Shown here one piece after another: positions 9,475-18,420 of a stretch of DNA of 64,000 nucleotides; the first letter of the stretch is position 1, and each line of letters opens with the position of its first letter. The notes beneath the pieces were generated by a model. It did no database searches. It had not been told where the DNA came from and was given only the letters and a program-made list of their open reading frames with translations. Made by a program: the position numbers and the translations under genes. This DNA is from Sphingomonas montanisoli (GTDB taxonomy: Bacteria > Pseudomonadota > Alphaproteobacteria > Sphingomonadales > Sphingomonadaceae), in contig NZ_VTOU01000001.1 in NCBI RefSeq assembly GCF_008274695.1, forward strand, positions 496,001-560,000, given 5' to 3'.

Positions 9475-9512
9475 ATGGACTTCGCCGGCCCGCCCGCCTA
9501 CAGGCCCGCCTC

Positions 9513-9908
9513 ATGCACGCCATCCGGGCCTTCTTCCGGCGTCACGCACTCCTCGCGACGATCATCGTCGCGCTCGCGCTTGGCGTTAAGGCTCTGGTGC
9601 CCACGGGATACATGACCAGCGCCAGCACGACCGGCTTCACGGTCACGCTGTGCGGCGGCGAACAGGGGCAGACGGTGCACATCGCGCTGCCTGCCGACCC
9701 GAAGCGTCAGGGCGATAGCGCCAAGGCCGAGAGCCCCTGCGCCTTCACCGGCCTGGGCCTCGCGACTTTGGGCTTCACCGATCCGTTTCTGATCGCGATC
9801 GCCATCGCGTTCATCATGGCGGCGGGGCTACGGCTCACCATTGCCGCACGCCCGCAGCAAGCCCGCGCCATCCTGCCCCCGACACGAGGACCACCTTCGA
9901 TCGCCTGA
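9513..9908 (+). CDS. DUF2946-like small membrane/periplasmic protein
   Basis: A 131-residue protein with an N-terminal hydrophobic helix (about residues 10-28), a periplasmic part holding two cysteines (TLCGG and SPCAFTG), and a second hydrophobic helix near residues 90-110. This matches DUF2946 proteins, which often stand just before TonB-dependent receptors and are suspected to act in metal uptake; the function is unproven. The start was placed at MHAIRAFFRR because the upstream frame is repeat DNA. It probably forms an operon with the receptor 34 bp downstream. Confidence 0.65.
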   Translation: MHAIRAFFRRHALLATIIVALALGVKALVPTGYMTSASTTGFTVTLCGGEQGQTVHIALPADPKRQGDSAKAESPCAFTGLGLATLGFTDPFLIAIAIAFIMAAGLRLTIAARPQQARAILPPTRGPPSIA

Positions 9909-9942
9909 TCCACCGGTTTCAAGCGATTCAAAAGGGGTTTTC

Positions 9943-12240
9943 ATGTCCATCTTCCACCGTCGCCTGCTGGCGACGATCGCGCTGCTGTCCGTCGCCCAGA
10001 CGGCGCACGCCGCCGATGCCACCGATGACAATGCGATCCTGGTCGTCGGCCAGACCGACAAGGCGATCAGCGTCGAACCGCGCGGGCTTTCGGTCAGCCT
10101 GGGCGACAAGCAGTTTGCGGGCGTCAACGCCTTCAACGTCGAGGATCTGATCAAATATGCACCCGATTTCTTCGTGCGCACGCGCTTCATCGGCGACAAC
10201 AATGCCGTGCCCGGCTTTCGCGGCACCCACAGCACGCAGAGCGCGCGCGCGCTGGTGATGATCGACGGGTTCACCGTTTCCAACTTCCTCGGCAACAGCT
10301 TCGGCTTTCCGCCCGCATGGGGCGTGGTGAGCCCGACCGAGGTGTCGCAGTTCGACGTGGTCTATGGCCCTTATTCGGCGCGCTATCCGGGTAATTCGAT
10401 GGGCGGCATCGTCAACATCACCACCCGCGCACCCGAAAAGACCGAGGCGTTCGGCACAGTGCAGGGCTTCGTCCAGCCCTATCGCCAATATGGCACGCGC
10501 GACACCTTGTTCGGCGGCGCGACCGAGTTCGGCTTCGGCGTGAAACAGGCCGACGGCCCGTTCTCCGCGCGCGTTTCGGCCCGCCGGCTCGTCAACGACG
10601 GCCAGCCGCAGATGTTCTATCAGCTGGGCGCGATCACGACGGGCAGCGCCACGCCGATCGGCGGCGGCGTGGTCGATCCGGCGCTCATCACCAAGACCCC
10701 GGTCGCCGGCGATTATGCAAATGCCGACACGCGGCAGGATCAGGTCCGCGCGCAAATCCGCTTCGATCAGGGCGACGTCCACGTCGAGCTGCTCGGCACC
10801 TACTGGTGGAACCGCGAGAAGAACCTGCATCCGCGCACTTACCTGACCGACGCGAGCGGCAACCCGTTCTACGGATCGACCGTCAATGGGGGCCGCGTGA
10901 GCCTGAATGGCACGATCTACACGCTGCCTTCCGCCTCCACCTTCAACCTGTCGATCGCCGACCGCGACCAGTGGCTCGCCGGCCTCAAAATCGAGGCGCC
11001 GGTCGCGGGCTTCACCGTGACGGCAAACCTGTCGACCCTGCGCTTCGCACAGGCCGACACGCGCCGATCCAACGGCTATGCGAACGGCATCATCGACGGT
11101 GCGGGACAATTGACCCGGCAGGGGCCGACCGGCTGGTACACCGGCGACCTGATCGCCACGCGTGAGATGGGGGCGCATTCTATCGCCTTCGGCCTCAACG
11201 CCAACCGCTATGACACCGACCAGACCGTGTTCGGCACGACCGACTGGCGTGCGGCGAGCGGGCGGACCTTCCGCACGCGCACATTCGGCCGGACCCGGCT
11301 GATCGGCATCTTTGCGGAGGACGAGATCGATCTGGGCGGTGGTCTCAGCCTCACCCCCGGCATCCGTGCCGATTTCTGGCGGGCGTTCGGCGGCGGGCTC
11401 GGTTCATTGGCGAGCAGCGGCGCGCAGGCGGGACGGATCGTCACGCAGAGCTATGCGCCCCGCCGCGACAGCTCGGTCGACCCGAAACTGTCCGCCCGCT
11501 GGGCGATCGACGCCGATTGGGCGGCCGAACTCAGCCTCGCCACCGCCACGCGTTTCCCCACCGTCGGCGAACTGTTCCAGGGTTCGCTCAACGGCGACGG
11601 ATCATTCAACGTCAACAGCTTCGATCCCAATCTGAAAGCCGAACGCAGCCGCGACGCGAACCTCTTGCTTCGCCGCCATCTCGGCCCGGTCACGCTGACG
11701 GGGAGCGTCTTCTACCAGCGGGTGAAGAACGCGATCTTCAGCTATGTCGGGTTCAACCAGAACGGGGTCTCGACCTCGAACTTCAAGAATATCGACCTGA
11801 CTCGCCAATGGGGTGTCGAGCTGATCGCGGCCACGAAGAACTGGCCGATCGACGGGCTCGACATCGATGCCAACGCCGCGATGATCGACGCCGAAACCGT
11901 CCGCAACCGCGCCAGCCCATCCTCCGAGGGCGTTCAGTTCCCCCGCATCCCGCGCTGGCGGATCAACGGCAACATCCGCTACAACCTCACCCCGAAGCTG
12001 CAGGGTGCCTTGGGCTTCCGCTATGCCTCGCGACCGAATACCGATCTCGACGGGCGCCAGCGCGGGGACACTTATGGTTACACGTCCGAACTGATGCAGA
12101 TCGACGCGCGGATCAACTGGCGATTGCGGGATGGGCTGCGACTGTCGGCAGGGGTCAACAATTTGACCAATGACAAGGCATGGGTATTCCACCCCTATCC
12201 GCAGCGTACCTTCACGATCGAAGCCGGGTGGACGCTGTGA
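9943..12240 (+). CDS. TonB-dependent outer-membrane receptor
   Basis: Outer-membrane active transporter, 765 residues, within the usual range. It has a signal peptide ending in AHAAD, a plug domain (about residues 40-150, with VPGFRGTHS and MGGIVNITTR) and a C-terminal 22-strand-type beta-barrel ending in RTFTIEAGWTL. The start at 9943 precedes the signal peptide; the longer frame overlaps the DUF2946 gene. Context (DUF2946 before, PepSY reductase-like protein after, with GTGA overlap) suggests uptake of a metal chelate, iron or copper; this is inference. Confidence 0.9.
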   Translation: MSIFHRRLLATIALLSVAQTAHAADATDDNAILVVGQTDKAISVEPRGLSVSLGDKQFAGVNAFNVEDLIKYAPDFFVRTRFIGDNNAVPGFRGTHSTQSARALVMIDGFTVSNFLGNSFGFPPAWGVVSPTEVSQFDVVYGPYSARYPGNSMGGIVNITTRAPEKTEAFGTVQGFVQPYRQYGTRDTLFGGATEFGFGVKQADGPFSARVSARRLVNDGQPQMFYQLGAITTGSATPIGGGVVDPALITKTPVAGDYANADTRQDQVRAQIRFDQGDVHVELLGTYWWNREKNLHPRTYLTDASGNPFYGSTVNGGRVSLNGTIYTLPSASTFNLSIADRDQWLAGLKIEAPVAGFTVTANLSTLRFAQADTRRSNGYANGIIDGAGQLTRQGPTGWYTGDLIATREMGAHSIAFGLNANRYDTDQTVFGTTDWRAASGRTFRTRTFGRTRLIGIFAEDEIDLGGGLSLTPGIRADFWRAFGGGLGSLASSGAQAGRIVTQSYAPRRDSSVDPKLSARWAIDADWAAELSLATATRFPTVGELFQGSLNGDGSFNVNSFDPNLKAERSRDANLLLRRHLGPVTLTGSVFYQRVKNAIFSYVGFNQNGVSTSNFKNIDLTRQWGVELIAATKNWPIDGLDIDANAAMIDAETVRNRASPSSEGVQFPRIPRWRINGNIRYNLTPKLQGALGFRYASRPNTDLDGRQRGDTYGYTSELMQIDARINWRLRDGLRLSAGVNNLTNDKAWVFHPYPQRTFTIEAGWTL

Positions 12241-13520
12241 GCCGCTGGTACAACGCCGTCTGGCGCTGGCATTTTTATGCGGGGATGCTGTGCGTGCCGC
12301 TGGTCCTGTGGTTGTCGATCACCGGCACGATCTATCTGTGGAAGCCGCAGATCGAGGCGCTGATCGACCGGCCTTATGCTGGCATCGCGACCGGCCCGCT
12401 CGCCCCGCCCTCGCGCATTGCGCAGGCGGCGGTGGGTGCCGTGCCGGGATCGCACTTCGCCAAATATCAGTTGCCTGCCGCGCCCGGGGATGCCGTGCAG
12501 GTGAGTGTTGGCGACACGCGCGTCTATGTGAACCCGTCGACCCTCGCGATCCTCAAGACGGTGGGCGAACAGGATCGGCTGATGCGCCTGATCTTCCGCC
12601 TGCACGGCGAACTGATGATCGGCGATCCGGGAAGCTGGATCGTCGAGACGATCGCGTGCTGGGCGATCGTGATGATCCTGACCGGCCTCTATCTGTGGTG
12701 GCCGCGTAAAGGATCGGGATTGGCGGGTGTGATCTGGCCGCGCCTGCATCTGGGAAAGCGGGCCTTCTGGCGCGATATCCACGCCGTCACAGGGATTTGG
12801 GTGAGCATGCTCGCCCTGTTCCTGATCCTGACCGGCCTGCCCTGGGCCAATGTCTGGGGCGGCTATTTCAAGGAGGTGCGCGCCGTCACCGGCCTGTCCG
12901 ATGGCCCGCAGGATTGGACGACCGGCACCCACGAAGGCCATCATGGTATGACAATGGGGCCGACGAAGGTTGACCTTACCGAAATCGACCGCGTCGTCCC
13001 CGCCGCCGCCGGCGCGCATCTCGCCGGGCCGGTGCTGGTCGCCCCGCCCAAGGCGGGAGGAGCGCTGTGGACCGCCAAGTCGGATAGCGGCGACCGGCCC
13101 CTGCGCGCCGACCTCGGCATCGACGGCGGCACCGGGCAGATCCTGACGCACAAGGATTTTGCCGATCGCCACTGGGTCGATCGCGCGGTCGGCTATGGCA
13201 TCGCCGCGCATGAGGGGCAGTTGTTCGGCCTCGCGAACCAGCTGCTGAGCATGGTCGCGACGATGGGGCTGAGCCTGCTCGCAATATCGGGTGCGATATT
13301 GTGGTGGCGCCGGCGTCCGATTGGCCTGCTCGGCGCGCCGATCCCGCTCAGCCGCCCGACGATGCGCGCGCCCTTGCTGGCGCTGATCACCGGGCTGGGC
13401 ATCCTGTTCCCGCTGTTCGGGCTAAGCCTGATCGCGGTGCTGATTCTCGAATGGGTGCTGTTCCGTCGCCTGCCTCCGGTTGCGCGCTGGCTGGGGCTGC
13501 GGCAGAGGATCGCCGCATGA
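12237..13520 (+). CDS. PepSY-associated transmembrane protein
   Basis: Inner-membrane protein of the PepSY-TM family, 427 residues, with an N-terminal helix (WRWHFYAGMLCVPLVLW) and about four further helices. The conserved family pattern includes RLIFRLHGELMIGD, FWRDIHAVTGIW and AAHEGQLFG, whose histidines may bind heme. Such proteins often follow siderophore or metal receptors and are thought to help reduce or release the imported metal. The GTG start overlaps the receptor stop (GTGA), and its own stop overlaps the DUF952 ATG, so the operon is tightly coupled. Confidence 0.82.
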   Translation: MSRWYNAVWRWHFYAGMLCVPLVLWLSITGTIYLWKPQIEALIDRPYAGIATGPLAPPSRIAQAAVGAVPGSHFAKYQLPAAPGDAVQVSVGDTRVYVNPSTLAILKTVGEQDRLMRLIFRLHGELMIGDPGSWIVETIACWAIVMILTGLYLWWPRKGSGLAGVIWPRLHLGKRAFWRDIHAVTGIWVSMLALFLILTGLPWANVWGGYFKEVRAVTGLSDGPQDWTTGTHEGHHGMTMGPTKVDLTEIDRVVPAAAGAHLAGPVLVAPPKAGGALWTAKSDSGDRPLRADLGIDGGTGQILTHKDFADRHWVDRAVGYGIAAHEGQLFGLANQLLSMVATMGLSLLAISGAILWWRRRPIGLLGAPIPLSRPTMRAPLLALITGLGILFPLFGLSLIAVLILEWVLFRRLPPVARWLGLRQRIAA

Positions 13521-13843
13521 CGATCTACCGCATCCTTACCGCCGACGATCACGCCACGCTCCACCGCGACGGCAGCTTCGGGGGCAGCCCGCTCGACCTC
13601 AAGGACGGCTATATCCACATGTCGACCGAGGATCAGGTCGCCGGCACCCTCGCCGCCCATTTCCGGGGCGTCGAGGGGCTGATGCTGCTGACAATCGACG
13701 AGGCCCGCGTCGCGCCCGACGTGAAGTGGGAGGCGTCGCGTGGCGGCGCGCTGTTCCCGCATCTGTATCGCGCGCTGACGCTGGAGGATGTGGTGGCGGA
13801 ACGGGCGATCGAGATGCGCACGGATGGGACGCACATTCTTTAA
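13517..13843 (+). CDS. DUF952 domain protein
   Basis: A 108-residue cytoplasmic protein matching DUF952. It begins MTIYRIL and has the typical DLKDGYIHMSTEDQ and FPHLYRAL segments. The family fold is related to ADP-ribosyl-transfer proteins, but no function is established. It overlaps the PepSY gene by ATGA and is the last gene of the TonB-receptor operon. A strong inverted repeat follows the stop codon. Confidence 0.85.
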   Translation: MTIYRILTADDHATLHRDGSFGGSPLDLKDGYIHMSTEDQVAGTLAAHFRGVEGLMLLTIDEARVAPDVKWEASRGGALFPHLYRALTLEDVVAERAIEMRTDGTHIL

Positions 13844-13849
13844 CTCAAA

Positions 13850-13926
13850 CCGTTCGTGTCGAGCGAAGTCGAGACACGTTGGCTAAGCGCGTGGGAACGT
13901 GTCTCGACTTCGCTCGACACGAACGG
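13850..13926. repeat. palindromic repeat, family B (possible bidirectional terminator)
   Basis: Perfect inverted repeat with 31-bp arms (13850-13880 and 13896-13926) around a 15-base loop, starting CCGTTCGTGTCGAG. It sits between the convergent DUF952 and dsbD genes, 7 bp past each stop, so it may end transcription from both sides. A diverged copy is inside the 5' end of gspG (21220-21291). Confidence 0.88.
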
Positions 13927-13932
13927 TGAGTT

Positions 13933-15960
13933 TTAGGCCCGCAACCCCGTCAGCGTCGCGGGCGTCAACAACTGGGGCAGCGTCTCGACCTTCCCGTCGC
14001 GGTGGTAGAAGAGGTAGAGCGGCACGCCCGAACGCCCCTTCGCCTCGAGGAAGCGGCCGATCGCAGGGTTGCCGTCGGTCCAGTCCCCGATCATCACGGT
14101 CACGCCCGCCTGCTTGAACGCCGCGCGCACCTCGTCGCGGTCAATCGCGGCCTTTTCGTTGACCTTGCAGGTGAGGCACCAGTCGGCGGTGAAATAGAGG
14201 AAGACGGGCTTGCCCTCGGCCGTGAGCGACGCAAGCTTGGCTTCGTCGAACGCCTCGCCCTCAACCTTGGCGACCGACGCGACCGCACTCCCCTTCGGCA
14301 CCAGCAGTGCCGCCGCACCAGCAATTGCCAGCGCAGGCAACAATGGCGCGAAGGCGAAGCGGCGCGCCTTGGCCTGCCGTGCACCGGCCCACCACAAAGC
14401 GAGCCCCAGCAACAATGCCGCGCCGAGACCCAGCACCATCCCGTCCACGCCCGCCTGCCGCCCGAGGATCCAGGCGAGGCCGAGCGCGGTCGCGAACATC
14501 GGAACGGCAAGAATGTGCCGCAGCGTCTCCATCCACGGCCCCGGCTTGGGCAGCTTACGCCGCAGCGCGGGGACGAAGCCGATCACGATGAACGGCAAGG
14601 CAAGGCCGAAACCCAACCCAGCGAACACCGCGATTGCCGCCGCCGCCGGCAATACCAGCGCCGCGCCCAGCGCCCCTGCCATGAACGGCCCGGTGCACGG
14701 CGTCGCGACGAGTGCCGCGAGCACGCCGGTCCAGAAGGCGGGCATCGCGCCCTTGCCGTGGGTCAGGCTGTCGCCGACGCCGATCGTGCGCAGTTCAAAC
14801 AGCCCGGCCATGTTCAGGCTGATCGCCGTCATCAGCAGCAACAGCCCGGCGATCACACGCGGATCCTGCAGTTGGAACGCCCAGCCGACCATCGATCCGC
14901 CCGCGCGAAGGCCCAGGATCAGCCCACCCAGCGCAATGCAGCTCAGGATCACGCCCGCGGCATAAGACAGCGCCTCGACCCGCGCCTCGCTTCCCCCAGC
15001 CTTGGCGAGACTAAGCGCCTTGAGGCTCAGGATCGGGAAGACGCAGGGCATCACGTTGAGCAGCAGACCGCCGAGCAGCGCGCCGCCCAGCGCGATCAGG
15101 AAAGGGCGCAGATCGAATCCCTTGCCATCGCCGCCCGCACCGATCGCAATACCAGCGGCGGGCACAGGCCCCTTCGCCGCCTGAACCGAAAGCCCCCGCC
15201 CCTCGCCCGTTGCGATCACGCCCGACAGGCCGACGACGTCGGAGCCGCCCTCCTTCGCCTTCGCCTCGACGATCAGCTGGTCGCCGTTGCGGCTGATCGA
15301 CTGAGGCGCGGCATAATCGATCACGCCATCGATCGCGGGGTAGAAATAAGGATCGGCCACCGGCTGCGCGGCCGGATAGGGGATGGCCAGGCGGATGCGG
15401 TCGCCCTTTTTTTCGAACCGGGCGGGCTGTGAAAGCGGCAGCGGCAGCGCAGCCCGCCAGCGATCGAATGCCCCGCGCGTGGCCGGATCGACCGCTCCGT
15501 CGCCCGCGACCAGATCGATCGAGATGCGCCCCTTTTCGGGCACGCAGGTCGACGCCGAGCAAACCAGCCAGTTGGCGTCGCCCGCCACGGTGAAACGCTG
15601 ACCGGGCTTGAGGCTTGCCGGCACGTCGATCGTCGTCAGCAGCGCATAAGGCGCCTCATAAACGTAGTTCATCAGGCCGAGCAGGAGCAGCCGCTGCGGC
15701 ACCGGATAGCGCAGGCCATAGATCTTCGCGCCGTCGGGCAGGCTCCATTCGACGCTGGTCGGCACGCCCGCATCGCCCGGATTTTCCCAATAACCGTGCC
15801 AGCCCTTTTCCGGTGTCATCGAGAGCGCCAGCGTGATGCGGCTGCCAGGTTTCGGCGTCGCACTCTCGGCAAGGAGCGTGGCGGTCAGGTGGTTCCCCGC
15901 CGCCTCTACGCGCAACGGCGCAAGGAGCAGGGCGAGGAGCAGGAAAAAGCGACGAAGCAT
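13933..15960 (-). CDS. dsbD: thiol:disulfide interchange protein DsbD
   Basis: Carries electrons from cytoplasmic thioredoxin across the membrane to periplasmic thiol proteins. It has 675 residues, longer than E. coli DsbD. It has a signal peptide, then an N-terminal domain with the redox pair VCSASTC (near residue 135). The membrane domain of about eight helices holds the two half-site cysteines NVMPCVFP and ATPCTGPF. The C-terminal thioredoxin domain has the active site DWCLTC (near residue 594). The start is at MLRRFF; ten upstream codons were dropped. The enlarged N-terminal region resembles ScsB-type members. Confidence 0.9.
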   Translation of the reverse strand: MLRRFFLLLALLLAPLRVEAAGNHLTATLLAESATPKPGSRITLALSMTPEKGWHGYWENPGDAGVPTSVEWSLPDGAKIYGLRYPVPQRLLLLGLMNYVYEAPYALLTTIDVPASLKPGQRFTVAGDANWLVCSASTCVPEKGRISIDLVAGDGAVDPATRGAFDRWRAALPLPLSQPARFEKKGDRIRLAIPYPAAQPVADPYFYPAIDGVIDYAAPQSISRNGDQLIVEAKAKEGGSDVVGLSGVIATGEGRGLSVQAAKGPVPAAGIAIGAGGDGKGFDLRPFLIALGGALLGGLLLNVMPCVFPILSLKALSLAKAGGSEARVEALSYAAGVILSCIALGGLILGLRAGGSMVGWAFQLQDPRVIAGLLLLMTAISLNMAGLFELRTIGVGDSLTHGKGAMPAFWTGVLAALVATPCTGPFMAGALGAALVLPAAAAIAVFAGLGFGLALPFIVIGFVPALRRKLPKPGPWMETLRHILAVPMFATALGLAWILGRQAGVDGMVLGLGAALLLGLALWWAGARQAKARRFAFAPLLPALAIAGAAALLVPKGSAVASVAKVEGEAFDEAKLASLTAEGKPVFLYFTADWCLTCKVNEKAAIDRDEVRAAFKQAGVTVMIGDWTDGNPAIGRFLEAKGRSGVPLYLFYHRDGKVETLPQLLTPATLTGLRA

Positions 15961-15993
15961 CTGCGCGCTATAGGGCCAATGGCGCCCCAAGCA

Positions 15994-16125
15994 AAATCCT
16001 CCCCCGGAGGGGGAGGGGGACCGGCGTAGCCGGTGGAGGGGTATTCGAGGCTGGGCGGTTCGCCACCGGCCAATACCCCTCCGTCAGTCCTGCGGACTGC
16101 CACCTCCCCCTCCGGGGGAGGATTT
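15994..16125. repeat. palindromic repeat, family D
   Basis: Long inverted repeat with outer arms AAATCCTCCCCCGGA and its complement. Inside is a run of CTCC/GGAG-rich sequence and an inner dyad around GCCGGTGGAGGGGTATT. It lies between dsbD and gspN. Other copies are at 42080-42203 and 57016-57139. It contains no gene. Confidence 0.85.
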
Positions 16126-16127
16126 AC

Positions 16128-16832
16128 CTAAAGGCGCCGCTCGGTCTGATAGACGTAGCCGTCGGGTCCGGGGGTGAAGCCCTTGCGCGCCAGCGTCGTC
16201 GCGATCAGCGCGTTGCGCGGCTTGATCGTCGCGCGCAGGCGGTAGCCGCCGGTCGCGTTGACCGCGACCTCCTGCGTCGCGTCGCCCGTGTCGCTGGCGA
16301 GATCGAAGGTCAGCGCGCCGTCGCGGCACAAGGCCGGCCCCTGCATCGATCCGGCCGGCACCACCCCGGCAAGCGGCGACGGCATGTAGGCGCGCGCGGC
16401 GCCACCGGCCGTGCCGCAATGCGTGCCGGGGAAACGCGCGGTGAGATTCTCCACGAACAAGGTGGCGCCCGGAACGGGCCCTTCGCCGGGCAGGCTTGCG
16501 GTCAGGTTGAGACCGTCGATACCGATGCCACCCCAGCCGATGCTGAAACCACCGCTCAGCTGCGTGCCCGGATCGGTGCCGGCCATGTCTATGCGCAGGC
16601 GCCCTTTCAGCAGTTCGGCGGGAACGGCATGCGTCTCGATATCGCCGAGCGCGATCCGGCCAAGCCGTGCGTCGTAGATGCGCCCCTGCCACCCGGTGCC
16701 TTCGGTGCCCGATGTGGTGAAACCGATCTTCTCGAGATGCGCGAGGTCGATGATCGTTTTGAGGGGTACGAAGGCTGCAGCGGCAAGCGCGGCGCCGACA
16801 AGCACGACGAGAAACAGCAGTATCCTGAACAT
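16128..16832 (-). CDS. gspN: type II secretion system protein N
   Basis: A 234-residue bitopic inner-membrane protein with one N-terminal helix (LLFLVVLVGAALAAAAF) and a periplasmic beta-rich domain; it matches the GspN family. GspN is an accessory part of the inner-membrane platform and is missing from some systems. It is the last gene of the gsp operon, 23 bp after gspM, the widest gap in that operon. A family D repeat starts just beyond its stop. Confidence 0.8.
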   Translation of the reverse strand: MFRILLFLVVLVGAALAAAAFVPLKTIIDLAHLEKIGFTTSGTEGTGWQGRIYDARLGRIALGDIETHAVPAELLKGRLRIDMAGTDPGTQLSGGFSIGWGGIGIDGLNLTASLPGEGPVPGATLFVENLTARFPGTHCGTAGGAARAYMPSPLAGVVPAGSMQGPALCRDGALTFDLASDTGDATQEVAVNATGGYRLRATIKPRNALIATTLARKGFTPGPDGYVYQTERRL

Positions 16833-16855
16833 CGCATTCCCCCCGGATCGTCTTT

Positions 16856-17329
16856 TTATCTGCGCCGCCGCAGCGTGATCGATGCGGCCAGCGTCCTATC
16901 CGCATTGGGATGCGCGTTCAGCCGTTCGACGACAAGCCCCCGCTTGCCCAGCCCCGCGACCCAGGCGAAAAGCGCCGGCGGCTTGACCGCCTCATAGCTC
17001 AGCACCACGGTCACCCCCTGCGTCTCAACCCGCAGCGGCGTGAAACCGGCCGCTTCCGAGGCGGCCTTGGCGACGTCCGCGAGCGGACCGGGTGACGGGC
17101 GCACGTCCGCGCGGCTTTCGCGCGCAATCTCATCGGCCAGCGCGCGGACATCGTCGAGGTCGCGCGCGGCGGCGTTGCGATGATCGAGCGCCGCCTGCCA
17201 TCCGATGCCAATCGGGCGAACTACGCCGAACCACAGCAGGATCGGCACCGCGATGACGATCAGCAGCCAGAGCAAGCGTTGCTCGCGCGTCGTGCGCTGG
17301 CGCCACCAGATGAAGACGCTGTCGATCAT
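16856..17329 (-). CDS. gspM: type II secretion system protein M
   Basis: A 157-residue inner-membrane platform protein. It has a short cytoplasmic N-terminus, one membrane helix (about residues 19-36) and a periplasmic ferredoxin-like domain (about residues 70-157) that pairs with GspL. Sequence conservation in this family is low; the call rests on size, topology and operon position. Its ATG overlaps the gspL stop by 4 bp. Confidence 0.85.
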   Translation of the reverse strand: MIDSVFIWWRQRTTREQRLLWLLIVIAVPILLWFGVVRPIGIGWQAALDHRNAAARDLDDVRALADEIARESRADVRPSPGPLADVAKAASEAAGFTPLRVETQGVTVVLSYEAVKPPALFAWVAGLGKRGLVVERLNAHPNADRTLAASITLRRRR

Positions 17330-18420
17330 GCGCGGCGGATCCTGATGGTCGATCGGTTGGCGTCGCCGCCCGGCAGCGTCTCGATCGCAAGGCCACTTTG
17401 CGACAACCGCCCGACCAGCGCCGACACATCGGCCGCGCTCGCGCCCGTCACCGACGCGGTCAGCACGCCTTCGGCCGAAAAATCAAGATCGGTCAGTTCG
17501 ACATTGGGCGTCTGGCGAACCGCGCCGAACAACATCGCCGCGCCCCCCGGAAAGCCTATGCCCGGCCCGCGCAACGCTTCGGCCCGCATCGTCATCGCCG
17601 CATTCGCGCCTTCGGGCAGGCTTTCGCGGCCGAGCGCCAGGCGCGCGACGCGCGACGCCTCGCGTTCCATCCGCCAGCCATCGAAGGCGATACGGCCGAT
17701 CCGCGCGACGGGTATCGCGACCAGCAGGATCGCCGCGGCGATCGCGAGCCGCTTCATCCGCCGCTTCCACGCATCGTCGATCCGCCACGCGCGACGGCGG
17801 GCGAAACGCCCCTGGCGCAGATCGAGCGGCAGTACCGCGAGCGCGGCGGGAAGCTCCGCTTCGAAACGGGCGTCGTCCATCGGCTCGGGCACGATCGTGC
17901 AGAGGATCGCGTGCGCAAGGTCGGGCTCGACCGCGAAGGCATGATCGTGCCCGCGTACAACTGACAGGCCAGGGCGATCCCAGAGACGCGGCGCCCCATC
18001 GCCATAGGCAAGCAACAGCGGCAGCGGCACGACATGATGGAGGTCGAGGCGGATCGCCTGCGCCCAGCCGATCCACTGCTGGAGCAGATCCGCATCGACC
18101 GTCGCGACCATCCTCCGCCCGCCATGCACATCGCCGATCGCGACATGCAGCGTGTCGGGCGCGCCGATGCTATGTTCGGCAATGGCGATCCGGGCGGCGG
18201 CGGCGGCCTGCGCATCGGTCAGCGCGGGCAGTTCGATCCAGCGGATCGTCACCTCGTCACCCTGCAGGACCAGGATGATGCGTTCGTCCGGTTCGAGCGG
18301 CGGCAGATGATCGAGCGCGGTGTCGCGCGCGACGACGCGGCCGTCCTCGACACGGAACCAGCCCTCGATCGCGCCGACATCGGCGCGCGCGAAGAGCAGC
18401 AAGGCCCGCGTCACGGTCAT
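17326..18420 (-). CDS. gspL: type II secretion system protein L
   Basis: A 364-residue inner-membrane protein that anchors the ATPase GspE to the membrane. The cytoplasmic actin-like domain covers about residues 1-230, with one membrane helix near residues 245-260 (RLAIAAAILLVAIPVA). The C-terminal periplasmic domain should contact GspM. Length and order fit GspL. It overlaps gspK upstream and gspM downstream, each by 4 bp. Confidence 0.86.
   Translation of the reverse strand: MTVTRALLLFARADVGAIEGWFRVEDGRVVARDTALDHLPPLEPDERIILVLQGDEVTIRWIELPALTDAQAAAAARIAIAEHSIGAPDTLHVAIGDVHGGRRMVATVDADLLQQWIGWAQAIRLDLHHVVPLPLLLAYGDGAPRLWDRPGLSVVRGHDHAFAVEPDLAHAILCTIVPEPMDDARFEAELPAALAVLPLDLRQGRFARRRAWRIDDAWKRRMKRLAIAAAILLVAIPVARIGRIAFDGWRMEREASRVARLALGRESLPEGANAAMTMRAEALRGPGIGFPGGAAMLFGAVRQTPNVELTDLDFSAEGVLTASVTGASAADVSALVGRLSQSGLAIETLPGGDANRSTIRIRRA

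Noticed and set aside
14002-15432. 476-codon plus-strand frame opposite dsbD
   Set aside because: Antisense to dsbD, whose redox motifs are complete; product is Arg/Gln/His-rich noise.
15994-16125. CRISPR-like or tandem repeat array
   Set aside because: A single inverted repeat with no regularly spaced direct repeats; other copies are far away. No CRISPR array seen anywhere in the window.
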